Shown here in pieces: positions 44,756-53,412 of a stretch of 64,000 nucleotides of DNA. The stretch covers positions 62,001-126,000 of the forward strand of contig JACJZW010000002.1 of the NCBI GenBank assembly GCA_020635355.1, written 5' to 3'. The position numbers and the translations under genes are program-made. How positions within the stretch are numbered: the stretch's first letter is position 1; every line of letters begins with the position of its first letter. This DNA is from Flavobacteriales bacterium (GTDB taxonomy: Bacteria > Bacteroidota > Bacteroidia > NS11-12g > UBA9320). The notes beneath the pieces were generated by a model. It saw nothing but the letters and a program-made list of their open reading frames with translations, made no database searches and had not been told where the DNA came from.

Positions 44756-44783
44756 TTGGAGCGGTTCGAAATCGCTAACTTTG
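44756..44783 (+). promoter_or_regulatory. Promoter of the aspartate kinase gene
   Basis: TTG (44756-44758), a 17 nt spacer and TAACTTTG (44776-44783), an exact -7 box; the ATG lies 30 nt further. Confidence 0.65.
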
Positions 44784-44813
44784 CGGCCGCAAATATAACA
44801 CGGCTAAAGGTTT

Positions 44814-46076
44814 ATGCTGGTTTTTAAGTTTGGAGGCGCATCGGTGAAGGATGCCGCAGCAGTGCGCAATGTCGCCCAGGTATTGGGCAATTTTGAGGGT
44901 GAAGAAATTCTGTTGGTTCTATCCGCTATGGGGAAGAATACCAATCTTCTGGAAAAGTTGGTTGATGCATACATTAAGGACCTGCCCTATCAAAACTTAT
45001 TGGAGGAGTTTAGAACCTTTCACTTGAACATCATCGCAGAACTACTGGGTGACGATGCCCGGGAATTCTATGAGGTAGATAACCTACTGGTGGAACTTGA
45101 ATGTGTGTTGGATGGAGATCAGGCCGGCAAGGATTATGATTATGTGTACGATCAAATCGTTCCATACGGAGAGTTGGTTTCTACCCGGATTTTGAGTCAT
45201 TATCTCAACCATGTCGGTCTTCGGAACCGATGGTTGGATGCACGTAACTTCATTGTAACGTCTTCGGATCACCGAAGAGCACGTATCGATTGGTCCGTTA
45301 CGGAAGATCTTATCGGGAGACGTGCCTTCAAAATGGTACAAAAGCAATTGTCCATTACACAGGGATTTATCGGAAGAACGAGTTCCAATGCTATGACCAC
45401 CCTGGGACGCGAGGGAAGTGATTATACCGCAGCCATTTTTGCGTACGGCTTGAATGCTGAATCCGTAACCATCTGGAAGGATGTTCCCGGAGTGATGAAC
45501 GCTGATCCTAAGCGATTCCCTGACGCCCAATTACTTTCAGACATCTCTTTCAAGGAAGCTATTGAGTTGGCGTATTATGGGGCATCGGTCATTCACCCTA
45601 AGACCATTCAACCGTTGATGCGTAAAGGGATTCCCTTGCATGTAAAGTCGTTTGTGGATATCGATGAACCGGGTACACAGGTAGCTGATCATCAGAGGAA
45701 GAGTGTGATACAGCTTCCGTGCTACATTGAGAAGGCCAATCAGGTGTTGATTTCGCTGGCTTCTAAAGACTTTTCATTCATCATTGAGGACAATCTGAGC
45801 CAGATTTTTAATGCGCTGGCTGCCTGTGGCATTCAGGTCAATCTGATGCAAAACACGGCCATCTCCTTTTCCATCTGTGCCAATTTCGATCAGCGAAGGA
45901 TTGAACAACTCACCGACATGATTGGGGATCAGTATCATATGGATCTTACGCCAGAATTGAATCTATTCACCGTGTTTAACAGCCATCTGGATGATGAGGT
46001 TAAACGTCATTTGAAAGGGGCAGAAGTGCTCTTGGAACAAAAAACTGGTAACGTACTTCAGTGGGTGCATCGTTGA
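44814..46076 (+). CDS. lysC: Aspartate kinase
   Basis: 420 residues, phosphorylates aspartate as the first step to lysine, threonine and methionine. Starts with the nucleotide-binding KFGGASVKDA (5-14); GREGSDYTAAIFAYGLNAESVTIWKDVPGVMNADP is present in the family order, and VIHPKTIQPL. The C-terminal 130 residues are the ACT-domain region. There is no homoserine dehydrogenase part, so it is monofunctional. The stop is adjacent to the convergent MORN gene. Confidence 0.95.
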   Translation: MLVFKFGGASVKDAAAVRNVAQVLGNFEGEEILLVLSAMGKNTNLLEKLVDAYIKDLPYQNLLEEFRTFHLNIIAELLGDDAREFYEVDNLLVELECVLDGDQAGKDYDYVYDQIVPYGELVSTRILSHYLNHVGLRNRWLDARNFIVTSSDHRRARIDWSVTEDLIGRRAFKMVQKQLSITQGFIGRTSSNAMTTLGREGSDYTAAIFAYGLNAESVTIWKDVPGVMNADPKRFPDAQLLSDISFKEAIELAYYGASVIHPKTIQPLMRKGIPLHVKSFVDIDEPGTQVADHQRKSVIQLPCYIEKANQVLISLASKDFSFIIEDNLSQIFNALAACGIQVNLMQNTAISFSICANFDQRRIEQLTDMIGDQYHMDLTPELNLFTVFNSHLDDEVKRHLKGAEVLLEQKTGNVLQWVHR

Positions 46077-47213
46077 TCACTCCACGCGATACCGATTGAT
46101 TTCAATATCGTGTTCAAATACGGCCTTATACTCACCCAAGTCTGGCGTAAAAGCATCAAATTCACCCTCCTTCTGACCGTTTACCCATTTGCCCTTAAGT
46201 CGGGCTTTGTTAGCTGCAACCTGGGTGCCATAGCCATTGGGCTTCCCATCCTTAAAGGCACATTCTAAATAACCTTCCGGTGTATACAGAATTCCTTTGC
46301 CGTTGAACTGATTGTTCATCATGTAGCCATCGTAGTGATAGCTTTCGGAGAAATAGTACTTTCCGTACCCCTGCATCAGATCATTTTCCCACTCTCCGGT
46401 ATATCGTGTGCCGTTAGTGAATCGTGCTTCTCCGGAACCATACCGTTTTCCAAGCAGGAACGTGCCTTTATAGGTGTATTGATTCGGGATCGAAATTCGG
46501 CCCTCATTCCACAAGAAACCAAGCTTAAGTTCACCTGAAAACGTAAATCCCGCCGAATCATTCAAGGTTCCTTGTCCGTGCGGGATGCCGTATTTCCATG
46601 TTCCGGAGTAGGCTAGACCATCCGGCCACTTCATTTTTCCCTGACCTTCGTAGCAGTTGCCTTCGGTGCAGGTGCCATCCGGAATGATACGTCGCCCCCA
46701 ATTTTGAACCATTTGCTTGTCTTGTTCAGCGATGTAGTTGGGATCACCTATTAATTTGATTAGTTCAGTATGTCGGTTTCGGAAGTAGACATCGATTTTC
46801 CCGTTGGTATATCGGCTGTGGTAGACAAATTGATTAAACGTATCGGCATCGAAGTTTGAGAATCGTTCCTTGAAATAGTCGTGGTGCATACGAATTTCCA
46901 GACCGGTTGGGAGCGAACCGTTGTAGCGGCTGTAAAGGTGGCCGGAATCGTAGAAATGTATTTCTGACAGGATGAAATTCTGATTGAAAATGAGATTGAG
47001 ACCACGGTCAAAAGATTTGATTTCATATCGATTGAGCATTTGGTCAAAATCTGAGGTGTGCTGGCCTTTTTCAATGTCAAAGACCAATCGGGCCATGGCC
47101 GGCTCTGTGATGGGCTTCCCGATCCAATTCAGTAGTTCGTTTCCTTCAGGTTGAGCATGGGTCAAAAGAGAGGAGAAAAAGAGGACCAGAACAGCAACAA
47201 AATGTTTCAGCAT
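46077..47213 (-). CDS. Secreted MORN-repeat protein
   Basis: 378 residues from ATG 47213 with a signal peptide (1-20, ending THAQ). Residues about 20-150 form a domain without a name; from about 185 to 345 there are seven or so MORN repeats of about 22 residues (LAYSGTWKYGIPHGQGTL, YTGEWENDLMQGYGKYYF, LKGKWVNGQKEGEF). Export to the periplasm or surface is predicted. Starting at 47261 would place extra residues before the signal and is rejected. Confidence 0.85.
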   Translation of the reverse strand: MLKHFVAVLVLFFSSLLTHAQPEGNELLNWIGKPITEPAMARLVFDIEKGQHTSDFDQMLNRYEIKSFDRGLNLIFNQNFILSEIHFYDSGHLYSRYNGSLPTGLEIRMHHDYFKERFSNFDADTFNQFVYHSRYTNGKIDVYFRNRHTELIKLIGDPNYIAEQDKQMVQNWGRRIIPDGTCTEGNCYEGQGKMKWPDGLAYSGTWKYGIPHGQGTLNDSAGFTFSGELKLGFLWNEGRISIPNQYTYKGTFLLGKRYGSGEARFTNGTRYTGEWENDLMQGYGKYYFSESYHYDGYMMNNQFNGKGILYTPEGYLECAFKDGKPNGYGTQVAANKARLKGKWVNGQKEGEFDAFTPDLGEYKAVFEHDIEINRYRVE

Positions 47214-47300
47214 AGAGGCTTCAAAATTACGGTGTTGTATCCAATTCATGATTTGTACCACAGTATCAACAATTTGCTATTTAGAACGTTTTTAAATGAG

Positions 47301-47308
47301 TAAGTTTG
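47301..47308 (+). promoter_or_regulatory. -7 promoter box of the fdx-iscX-kdsC unit
   Basis: TAAGTTTG, exact TAnnTTTG, 10 nt before ATG 47319, implying a very short leader. A TTTG lies 24 nt upstream. Confidence 0.5.
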
Positions 47309-47318
47309 CGCCCCCGAT

Positions 47319-47645
47319 ATGCCACGTACCATCAAATTTCTCTTTGAGGATAACAGCATTCCAGACCAGACCTGTCAGGCAATAGACGGTGATTCTGTTC
47401 TGGACGTTGCCTTGGATCACGGAATCGAATTACACCATAACTGTGGAGCGGTTTGCGCTTGCAGCACATGTCATGTGTACATTGAGAATGGGATGGATTC
47501 CTTGCCTGAAATAACGGACAAAGAGGAGGATTTTATTGACAGAGCCATCAACCCAACCTTGAATTCCCGATTGGCATGTCAGTGTAAGATCACCGAGGAT
47601 TTGGTGGTAAAAATTCCCGATCAACGTCAATTTAACGGTCACTAA
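47319..47645 (+). CDS. fdx: ISC-type [2Fe-2S] ferredoxin
   Basis: 108 residues. The four cluster ligands are C42, C48, C51 and C87 (C-x5-C-x2-C...C), the same positions as in E. coli Fdx of the isc operon, and the NGMDSLPE and SRLACQC segments fit. It is an electron donor in Fe-S cluster assembly or for cytochrome P450-like partners. It is followed after 3 nt by iscX, supporting an assembly role. Confidence 0.93.
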   Translation: MPRTIKFLFEDNSIPDQTCQAIDGDSVLDVALDHGIELHHNCGAVCACSTCHVYIENGMDSLPEITDKEEDFIDRAINPTLNSRLACQCKITEDLVVKIPDQRQFNGH

Positions 47646-47648
47646 ACC

Positions 47649-47885
47649 ATGGCAGAATTTGAATTACCTATCCATTGGAATGATTATGAGGATATCGCCA
47701 TGTCGCTCTACGAACGGTTTGGTGATGAATTTGGCGAATCTCAGATTTACCGGATCCGCTTCACTGATTTGATTGAATGGGTGCTCGAAATTCCCAATTT
47801 TGCTGGGAATCGTGAAGAATGTAACGAAGGCCATCTCGAAATGATCCAATCCAATTGGGTCTATGAATGGCGGGATAATCAATAA
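47649..47885 (+). CDS. iscX: Fe-S assembly protein IscX
   Basis: 78 residues with IHWNDYEDIAMSLYERF at the N-terminus and RFTDLIEWVLEIPNF, then the C-terminal acidic WVYEW motif. Small acidic proteins of this family bind IscS and iron and modulate ISC assembly. Gene order fdx-iscX is conserved with the enterobacterial isc operon. Confidence 0.9.
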   Translation: MAEFELPIHWNDYEDIAMSLYERFGDEFGESQIYRIRFTDLIEWVLEIPNFAGNREECNEGHLEMIQSNWVYEWRDNQ

Positions 47886-47891
47886 CCGAAT

Positions 47892-48383
47892 ATGAACCTT
47901 GAATCCCTTAAAGAGCTAAAAGCACTCGTTCTTGATGTGGATGGCGTGCTCACAGATGCCAATGTTCTTGTTACGGAAGACGGAAAGCTTTTACGAACGA
48001 TGAGCATTCGCGACGGCTATGCATTAAAGCGTGCTATGGAATCGGGGTTGGAGATAATTGTGATCAGTGGGGGAACGTCTGAAGGTGTTCGAACCCGACT
48101 CCATAACCTGGGAGTGAAACACGTTTACCTCGGCGTGCAGAATAAGGACGAAGTGCTCAAACGCGCTTTGAATGAGGTAGGAATTCAATCGTCTCATGTG
48201 ATGGCAATGGGGGACGATCTTCCGGATTTAAAACTCTTTGAACACGTCGCTTTTAAGGCCGCTCCATCTGATGCGGTTCCGGAAATCATTCAAGAGGCCA
48301 ATTATGTTTCGGCACGAAAGGGCGGGGATGGTTGTGTTCGCGAGGTTATCGAGCTTATCCTGCGAGCAAAAAACGCATGGTAA
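47892..48383 (+). CDS. kdsC: KdsC-type HAD phosphatase (3-deoxy-manno-octulosonate 8-phosphate)
   Basis: 163 residues, small HAD protein without cap. Motif I DVDGVLTD (nucleophile D15, with D17), motif II ISGGTSE, motif III Lys in KDEVLKRAL, motif IV MGDDLPDLKLF, and the C-terminal SARKGGDGCVREV, which is diagnostic for KdsC. It makes KDO for the lipopolysaccharide core. Starts 6 nt after iscX. Confidence 0.92.
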   Translation: MNLESLKELKALVLDVDGVLTDANVLVTEDGKLLRTMSIRDGYALKRAMESGLEIIVISGGTSEGVRTRLHNLGVKHVYLGVQNKDEVLKRALNEVGIQSSHVMAMGDDLPDLKLFEHVAFKAAPSDAVPEIIQEANYVSARKGGDGCVREVIELILRAKNAW

Positions 48384-48460
48384 TGTCTGTTTGTTAAGAA
48401 ATTTTTAAAAAAAGATATTTTTCTTTTTGACAAATCTGCGAAATGCTTTTACTTCGTAGA

Positions 48461-48486
48461 TGCCTTTGAAAAGAGGCAATTTTTTC
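48461..48486 (+). terminator. GAAA-capped terminator after kdsC
   Basis: TGCCTTT pairs with AGAGGCA (one G-T pair) around a GAAA loop, followed by ATTTTTT. May instead be the 5' hairpin of the possible small RNA described next. Confidence 0.7.
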
Positions 48487-48506
48487 ATGGTTAGTTTGGT
48501 TTATTT

Positions 48507-48540
48507 GCCCTGCTCGCAACGAGCGGGGCTTCTTTGTTTA
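48507..48540 (+). terminator. Second intrinsic terminator before the convergent LtaS-like gene
   Basis: GCCCTGCTCG-CAA-CGAGCGGGGC forms a 10 bp stem (one T-G pair) and TTCTTTGTTT follows on the plus strand. No T-run lies on the minus-strand side. Confidence 0.8.
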
Positions 48541-48555
48541 TAGGGGTTTGGGTTT

Positions 48556-50382
48556 TTAGCGCAGATGATTGAAATGATCGGCAACAGACTGTGCATACCA
48601 ATTGATTTCACGCTTCCCATCCTCATACAAAAGCCATGATTTTGGTTCACGATAAAAGACCTTCTGAGTTGGGAAATCAAAAACCAGAGCAGTAGAATCG
48701 TCTATTCTGCCACATCCCACCTGATAGAAGTAATACGCAAAGGATTCATCAGAGAATAGGGATTTGCTGTAGAGCATCCGTTGATCGGTGAAATGGAGCA
48801 CCTCTTGACCAATAGTATAGGGCAAGTCCGTGTGAGAACTGATGGTTGTGATGGTGTCGGGATGTTGAATCACCCCCCCGGTAAATACGAGTGGGATCCT
48901 GTATTTCTCGGGGTGACAAACATCTACACGATCCGGCTGACGAATCCCGTGATCTGCTGTGATGATGACAAGCGTGCGCTTCCATTTGTCGGTTTTACGA
49001 AACGAATCCAGGAAGATTCCCAGGCAGCTATCAGTGTACCAGGCCGCCTTGTAGCATTTGGCATTGTCGCCTTCAAATGTTTGATGAATCTCCGGGATGT
49101 CAAAGGGTTCGTGACTGCTCAGTGTGTAGATGCTACTAAAGAATGGTTCGGAAATAGTTTGAATATCCTTGATGGATTGCCGCATCACATAGGCGTCATG
49201 GATTCCCCATTTTCCTTTAATGTTATCGGTTGTAGCCGAGAAGTGTTCTTCATCCAGTATGCGACAAGATTTTGCCGTTTTGAATAGGGTTGAGATATTG
49301 GCAAATTCCAGATCGCCACCGTATGAGAAGGTGGTGGAATATCCATGATTGGCAAAGGTGCTGTATAAGTTGGGCAGGGCCTGAACCTTGTCCGGGTAGA
49401 ACGTTATGCTTACTTCCGGAAGAGCTGGGAATCCGGTATATAATGAGGACAAACCTTTGTCGGATCGGTCACCACTGGAGTAGAAGTTGGTGAAAATCAG
49501 TCCTTCGGCAGCGTACCGATTGAGATTGGGTGTTACGCCATCGGCACCGCCAAATGCCTCAATCAGCCTTGCGGTAAAACTTTCCAGAACAATCAATACG
49601 ACATTCGTCTTTTCCGGAAGATCAAGAATCGCTGTGTCTGAGGAATGGGAGTAGAGTTGTTGGCGAAACGTTTCATTCTCATCTTCAGGGGAGTCACTTA
49701 ACACAATATTGGTCCGATCACGATTGAGAACCGAATAGGTTAAATTCCAAAAGGTGTTTACGGCTGCATGGTTTTGACTCACATTAGTACTGTAATATGC
49801 TGAGCTCAAACCAATTGTTGCTACGCCAATTCCACCTCTCATGGGAATGATCAACAACACCGTAAGAAAGAATCCAATGAGTGAGTTTTTCCAGTTCCAT
49901 TGGGTCAGTTGATGACGCAGGATGAATCGAATTCCAAGCCAGATGATTGCACCTGTAATAATTCCTGCAACCAAACCTATCAAAATGTCAATGCCTTGAA
50001 CGGAGGCCATTGCCTCCGTAGGTTGTTCCAGAAATCGAAACAGGGTGATGTCCAATTTAAAGCCCCAATAGTGGTATAGGCGTAAATCGGCTATTCCAAT
50101 GATGAGGTAAAGAATGGCCAAAAGTACCGTGATAAATCGAGCAGCAAAAAAGGTGTGAATCCAGCGAACAGCTTGTCCGATTAGCACAACTACCATCGTC
50201 AGGATCACAAAGTAAGATGCTGAAGAAAGGTCCAGCGCAAAGGCGTTTTTATAGATGTGCCAAATATCCACCAGGCCACGTTCCTCAGGATGTAGATTGA
50301 ACGCAATAAACAATCCGCGAACCACCCAGAATACCGCAAACCAAAAGCCATATAGCCTTAGTATTAGCCACAGGGATTTCAT
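48556..50382 (-). CDS. LtaS-like sulfatase-fold membrane phosphotransferase
   Basis: 608 residues. Five to six membrane helices in residues 1-190, then a periplasmic alkaline-phosphatase/sulfatase domain: E267 (VLIVLESFTA), S307 (SGDRSDKGLSS, where many relatives have Thr as nucleophile), H424 (LSSHEPFD) and D477/H478 (TADHG). The family adds phosphoglycerol or phosphoethanolamine to lipids or glycans. In a Gram-negative host the acceptor is unlikely to be lipoteichoic acid; it may be lipid A or another envelope glycan. The start ATG overlaps the stop of the upstream oxidoreductase by 4 nt. Confidence 0.88.
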   Translation of the reverse strand: MKSLWLILRLYGFWFAVFWVVRGLFIAFNLHPEERGLVDIWHIYKNAFALDLSSASYFVILTMVVVLIGQAVRWIHTFFAARFITVLLAILYLIIGIADLRLYHYWGFKLDITLFRFLEQPTEAMASVQGIDILIGLVAGIITGAIIWLGIRFILRHQLTQWNWKNSLIGFFLTVLLIIPMRGGIGVATIGLSSAYYSTNVSQNHAAVNTFWNLTYSVLNRDRTNIVLSDSPEDENETFRQQLYSHSSDTAILDLPEKTNVVLIVLESFTARLIEAFGGADGVTPNLNRYAAEGLIFTNFYSSGDRSDKGLSSLYTGFPALPEVSITFYPDKVQALPNLYSTFANHGYSTTFSYGGDLEFANISTLFKTAKSCRILDEEHFSATTDNIKGKWGIHDAYVMRQSIKDIQTISEPFFSSIYTLSSHEPFDIPEIHQTFEGDNAKCYKAAWYTDSCLGIFLDSFRKTDKWKRTLVIITADHGIRQPDRVDVCHPEKYRIPLVFTGGVIQHPDTITTISSHTDLPYTIGQEVLHFTDQRMLYSKSLFSDESFAYYFYQVGCGRIDDSTALVFDFPTQKVFYREPKSWLLYEDGKREINWYAQSVADHFNHLR

Positions 50383-51413
50383 GATATAAACCGGTTTAGA
50401 TTGACCTCGTCAGGTAGGGCTTGCCCTTCCATAAAATCAATAAACCACTCTGCCAGCAAGGGTGTCATGGAAGCACCTTTGCTGCCCATTCCATTAAAGA
50501 GGAAAAGGTTGTTGTGGTTGGGATGTTTCCCAATAAGTGGTCGGCGATCCGAAACAGCTGGTCGGATGCCTACCTGATGATCGATGACCTCGAAGGGGAC
50601 ATCCGTCATTTTTTGAAACCGCTGAATCAATGCTTCGCGGGCTTCACCGGTTTTGGTGGTATTTATAGATCGCCAATCGTAGGTGGCCCCAACGCGGAAT
50701 GTTTGGTCCGTTTCCGGGGCAATAAAACAGCTGCCAATGACGATTTTGTCTGTGTCCAGATGATCGGATTGAAGCGTCAGGATTTCACCTTTCATGGGCG
50801 TGAAGGGTAGGAAATTCCAAAGATCAGCGTGATTCCATCCTTCAGCATGTATCAGATGATCGGCCTGATCATTCTGATAGGCATACATCGAATTGGGGGT
50901 AATATCTATCGCTTGATCTACTTCCTCATAGGCCAAATCGTTCAACAATAGTTGATGAGCGTGTTTCAGGAACGCCTTCATATCTAACTTGCCTCCGGAT
51001 TTTACAACCAGGGTTCCCAGAGCATTGTGGTAGCGGTCAGATGGAAGTGAGCTGAGCGCCTGATCTTCAATGAACAGCTTAAATCGATCAGGATGATCGG
51101 CAGTACTCCAACGATTTTGTTCTGCCACACTACTCAAAATGCGATGAATGGGTAATTCGCGGAAAGCATTCTGGCCATTTTCAGGAGCGTATCTGCGATA
51201 AAAGTCGATGGCCTTAGGGAAGAAGTCTTCCGAACGCCAGGATAATGTTTGACGCTTTCCGGTTATCGGATTCATCAATCCCGCTGCCACATTACTGCAT
51301 GAATTGCCGCTTCGATGATCCAGTATTTTTACTGAATATCCACGGTCTCGCATGGTAAGTGCCAGAACGGTTCCGGCAATGCCTCCTCCTATGATGAATG
51401 AATGGTAGTGCAA
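50379..51413 (-). CDS. FAD-dependent oxidoreductase (DAO family)
   Basis: 344 residues. N-terminal Rossmann motif IIGGGIAGTVLA (about 7-18) and the DAO-family C-terminal FNGMGSKGASMTPLLAEWF with FAD contacts; GIRPAVSDRRPLIG fits glycine/D-amino-acid oxidase and MnmC-like proteins. The substrate is probably an amine or amino acid. It is the first gene of a two-gene unit with the LtaS-like protein. Confidence 0.88.
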   Translation of the reverse strand: MHYHSFIIGGGIAGTVLALTMRDRGYSVKILDHRSGNSCSNVAAGLMNPITGKRQTLSWRSEDFFPKAIDFYRRYAPENGQNAFRELPIHRILSSVAEQNRWSTADHPDRFKLFIEDQALSSLPSDRYHNALGTLVVKSGGKLDMKAFLKHAHQLLLNDLAYEEVDQAIDITPNSMYAYQNDQADHLIHAEGWNHADLWNFLPFTPMKGEILTLQSDHLDTDKIVIGSCFIAPETDQTFRVGATYDWRSINTTKTGEAREALIQRFQKMTDVPFEVIDHQVGIRPAVSDRRPLIGKHPNHNNLFLFNGMGSKGASMTPLLAEWFIDFMEGQALPDEVNLNRFIS

Positions 51414-51537
51414 TGAGGGAGCGAAGGTAACATACCCTTAACAATGAAAACCCTGACTCCCATCATTTTAAATATGAGATAAATCGAATAACTACTTTCA
51501 GACCGCGTACCGAATGATTTATTTTGCAACCACCTGC

Positions 51538-53412
51538 ATGGACACCCGGTTACTCCTTACCATATTACTTGGTTTATCCTTCCTTCGAGCCAGTGCTCAA
51601 AACTTCGATACTACGTTGGTAGAGGTTGATTGGCAGCATTATCAAACGGCATCCCGTATGGAGGAAATGAATTTTGATGACTTGCAGGAGGACACCCAGA
51701 TGTGGAGGCCACATATGGTGGTTCCCGGATTGGAAAACCGAGTTGGGTGGTTGGATCAAGGGGGGTACTTGAGTCCGATGTATTCCACCGAATATCATTT
51801 GAGAACAGGAACGCATTTGGAGCTGGTTCCTAATCCCTTGGAATCATCGTATTTGAAGCCCGATTCCATTCGGTTTTATTCCGGAAAGGTTCCCCGAACC
51901 AATTTGAAGTATGCGCAGGGTACCGGCAATCTTATTCATTTAAAAGCCGAGCACGATCAACAGGTTGGGAAGGGACTTTCCGTCGGGTTGAATTATCAGC
52001 GGAATAAGATTCAGAATCTATTCTACGACAATCTTCCTCAATTTGATGAGGAACGAATGTCCAATGGATATGGACTTCAATTGTATAGCCGATTCAAAAC
52101 CGCCAATCTGAAATATGAGGCTATGGCCGATTACACCTGGAATAAGTACATCATTCAGGAGACCGGAGGTGTGGTTGATTTTAATCGAATGGATACATTG
52201 ACGGGACGTCAACGCCAGTATTCCAATTCGGCGGAGTTGTCAGACGCCGAAAATCTCTTCAAGCAACGATCGTTTACGTTACGTCAATTCTTTCGTGATG
52301 GTCCTAGAACAATACGTAGTGGTGATTCACTCGTTACAGATACTACCTACACCGCGGTTCAGGGGCAATGGCTTCATATTTTTAAATATACATCTGTTAG
52401 TAACCGGTTTGAGGATAACGGGTATAACGAAGAGATATATCCTAATCGGTATCTCAGTTTAACAACGACTGACAGCGCTCATTTAACCAGTGTAAATAAT
52501 CAGGTTTACCGAATACAACGAATCCAACAAGGGGTATTAAAGGTTGGGATGGATTATGAAGTTGGGCAATTGAAACAGATCAACGGTTACCAGCTCGATT
52601 TATCCAATCTACGGTTGGCTGGTTCATATAGCAGCGCAGTAGCAAAAATTAGCTTGAATGTCGCTTTGGCGGGCTATTATGCGGGAGATGCGTTAGCTAC
52701 TGGCGAAGTAAGAGCCATTCAAACAACCGACAGAAAGGCTGATTTAAGATTGATCGGCGTATACTCCAAGCGAAGACCTTCATTTAATGAACAATTTTTT
52801 CTCTCCAATTACCTGACATGGAATCGGAGCATGTCGTCCATGGAGCAAACCCGACTAGAGGGTAGAATAAATTTGTTCAATCAAGTAGTGATTTCAGCGG
52901 CCTATAATACCGTGATGAATATGGTATACGTTGATTCCAGTGGTATGCCGCAACAGTTGGATGAGCTTGTAGGAATACCTCAATTGAAGTTTGAAGTATG
53001 TTCTCTGGCTATTGGGAAGTTGAGATTCCGAATTCATTCCATCTATCAACCCATTACACAGCCAACACTTCATCTACCTGATTTAATTGCCTACGGCAAT
53101 TTGTATGTGGAGGGTAACCTCTTTAAGAAAAATATGTTCGCCAGGATGGGTGTTGATGCCTATTACACATCCAGCTTTACGGGTGTTTGGTATGATCCGT
53201 CATCCCGATTGTTTCGGAATTCAAGTCAAACTGCCGGAGGATACCCCTTGCTCAACGCCTATTTAAATATGCACGTTAAAACGATGCAATTGTTTGTAGT
53301 AGGAGAACACCTGTTGCAAGGTACTACGGCCAATGATTGGCAAAGTTTGCCTGGTTATCCTATGCGGGCCAGATCTGTGAGATTGGGTGCTGTTTGGCGA
53401 TTTTTTGATTAA
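51538..53412 (+). CDS. Putative outer-membrane porin (Porin_10-like)
   Basis: 624 residues from ATG 51538 with a signal peptide (1-21, ending ASAQ). The rest is a long series of alternating strands with aromatic girdles and ends VRLGAVWRFFD, as expected for a large beta-barrel of Bacteroidota. N-terminal motifs YLSPMYSTEYHLRTG, SIRFYSGKVP and NLKYAQGTGN agree with the putative-porin family. An upstream ATG at 51514 lies in the -7-like sequence TATTTTG and is not used here. It overlaps the convergent double-OmpA gene by 4 bp. Confidence 0.83.
   Translation: MDTRLLLTILLGLSFLRASAQNFDTTLVEVDWQHYQTASRMEEMNFDDLQEDTQMWRPHMVVPGLENRVGWLDQGGYLSPMYSTEYHLRTGTHLELVPNPLESSYLKPDSIRFYSGKVPRTNLKYAQGTGNLIHLKAEHDQQVGKGLSVGLNYQRNKIQNLFYDNLPQFDEERMSNGYGLQLYSRFKTANLKYEAMADYTWNKYIIQETGGVVDFNRMDTLTGRQRQYSNSAELSDAENLFKQRSFTLRQFFRDGPRTIRSGDSLVTDTTYTAVQGQWLHIFKYTSVSNRFEDNGYNEEIYPNRYLSLTTTDSAHLTSVNNQVYRIQRIQQGVLKVGMDYEVGQLKQINGYQLDLSNLRLAGSYSSAVAKISLNVALAGYYAGDALATGEVRAIQTTDRKADLRLIGVYSKRRPSFNEQFFLSNYLTWNRSMSSMEQTRLEGRINLFNQVVISAAYNTVMNMVYVDSSGMPQQLDELVGIPQLKFEVCSLAIGKLRFRIHSIYQPITQPTLHLPDLIAYGNLYVEGNLFKKNMFARMGVDAYYTSSFTGVWYDPSSRLFRNSSQTAGGYPLLNAYLNMHVKTMQLFVVGEHLLQGTTANDWQSLPGYPMRARSVRLGAVWRFFD

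Larger units (their letters stand above)
48460..48540 (+). ncRNA. Candidate small RNA between kdsC and the LtaS-like gene
   Basis: TTTTTGA (48424-48430) is followed after 19 nt by TACTTCG, the same spacing as in the tRNA-tuf promoter at 19721. Transcription from about 48460 would give about 80 nt: a GAAA hairpin at the 5' end, an A/T-rich middle and the terminator hairpin GCCCTGCTCG/CGAGCGGGGC (48507-48529) with a T-rich tail. No open frame fits. The -7 box has one mismatch, so this is a suggestion only. Confidence 0.35.
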
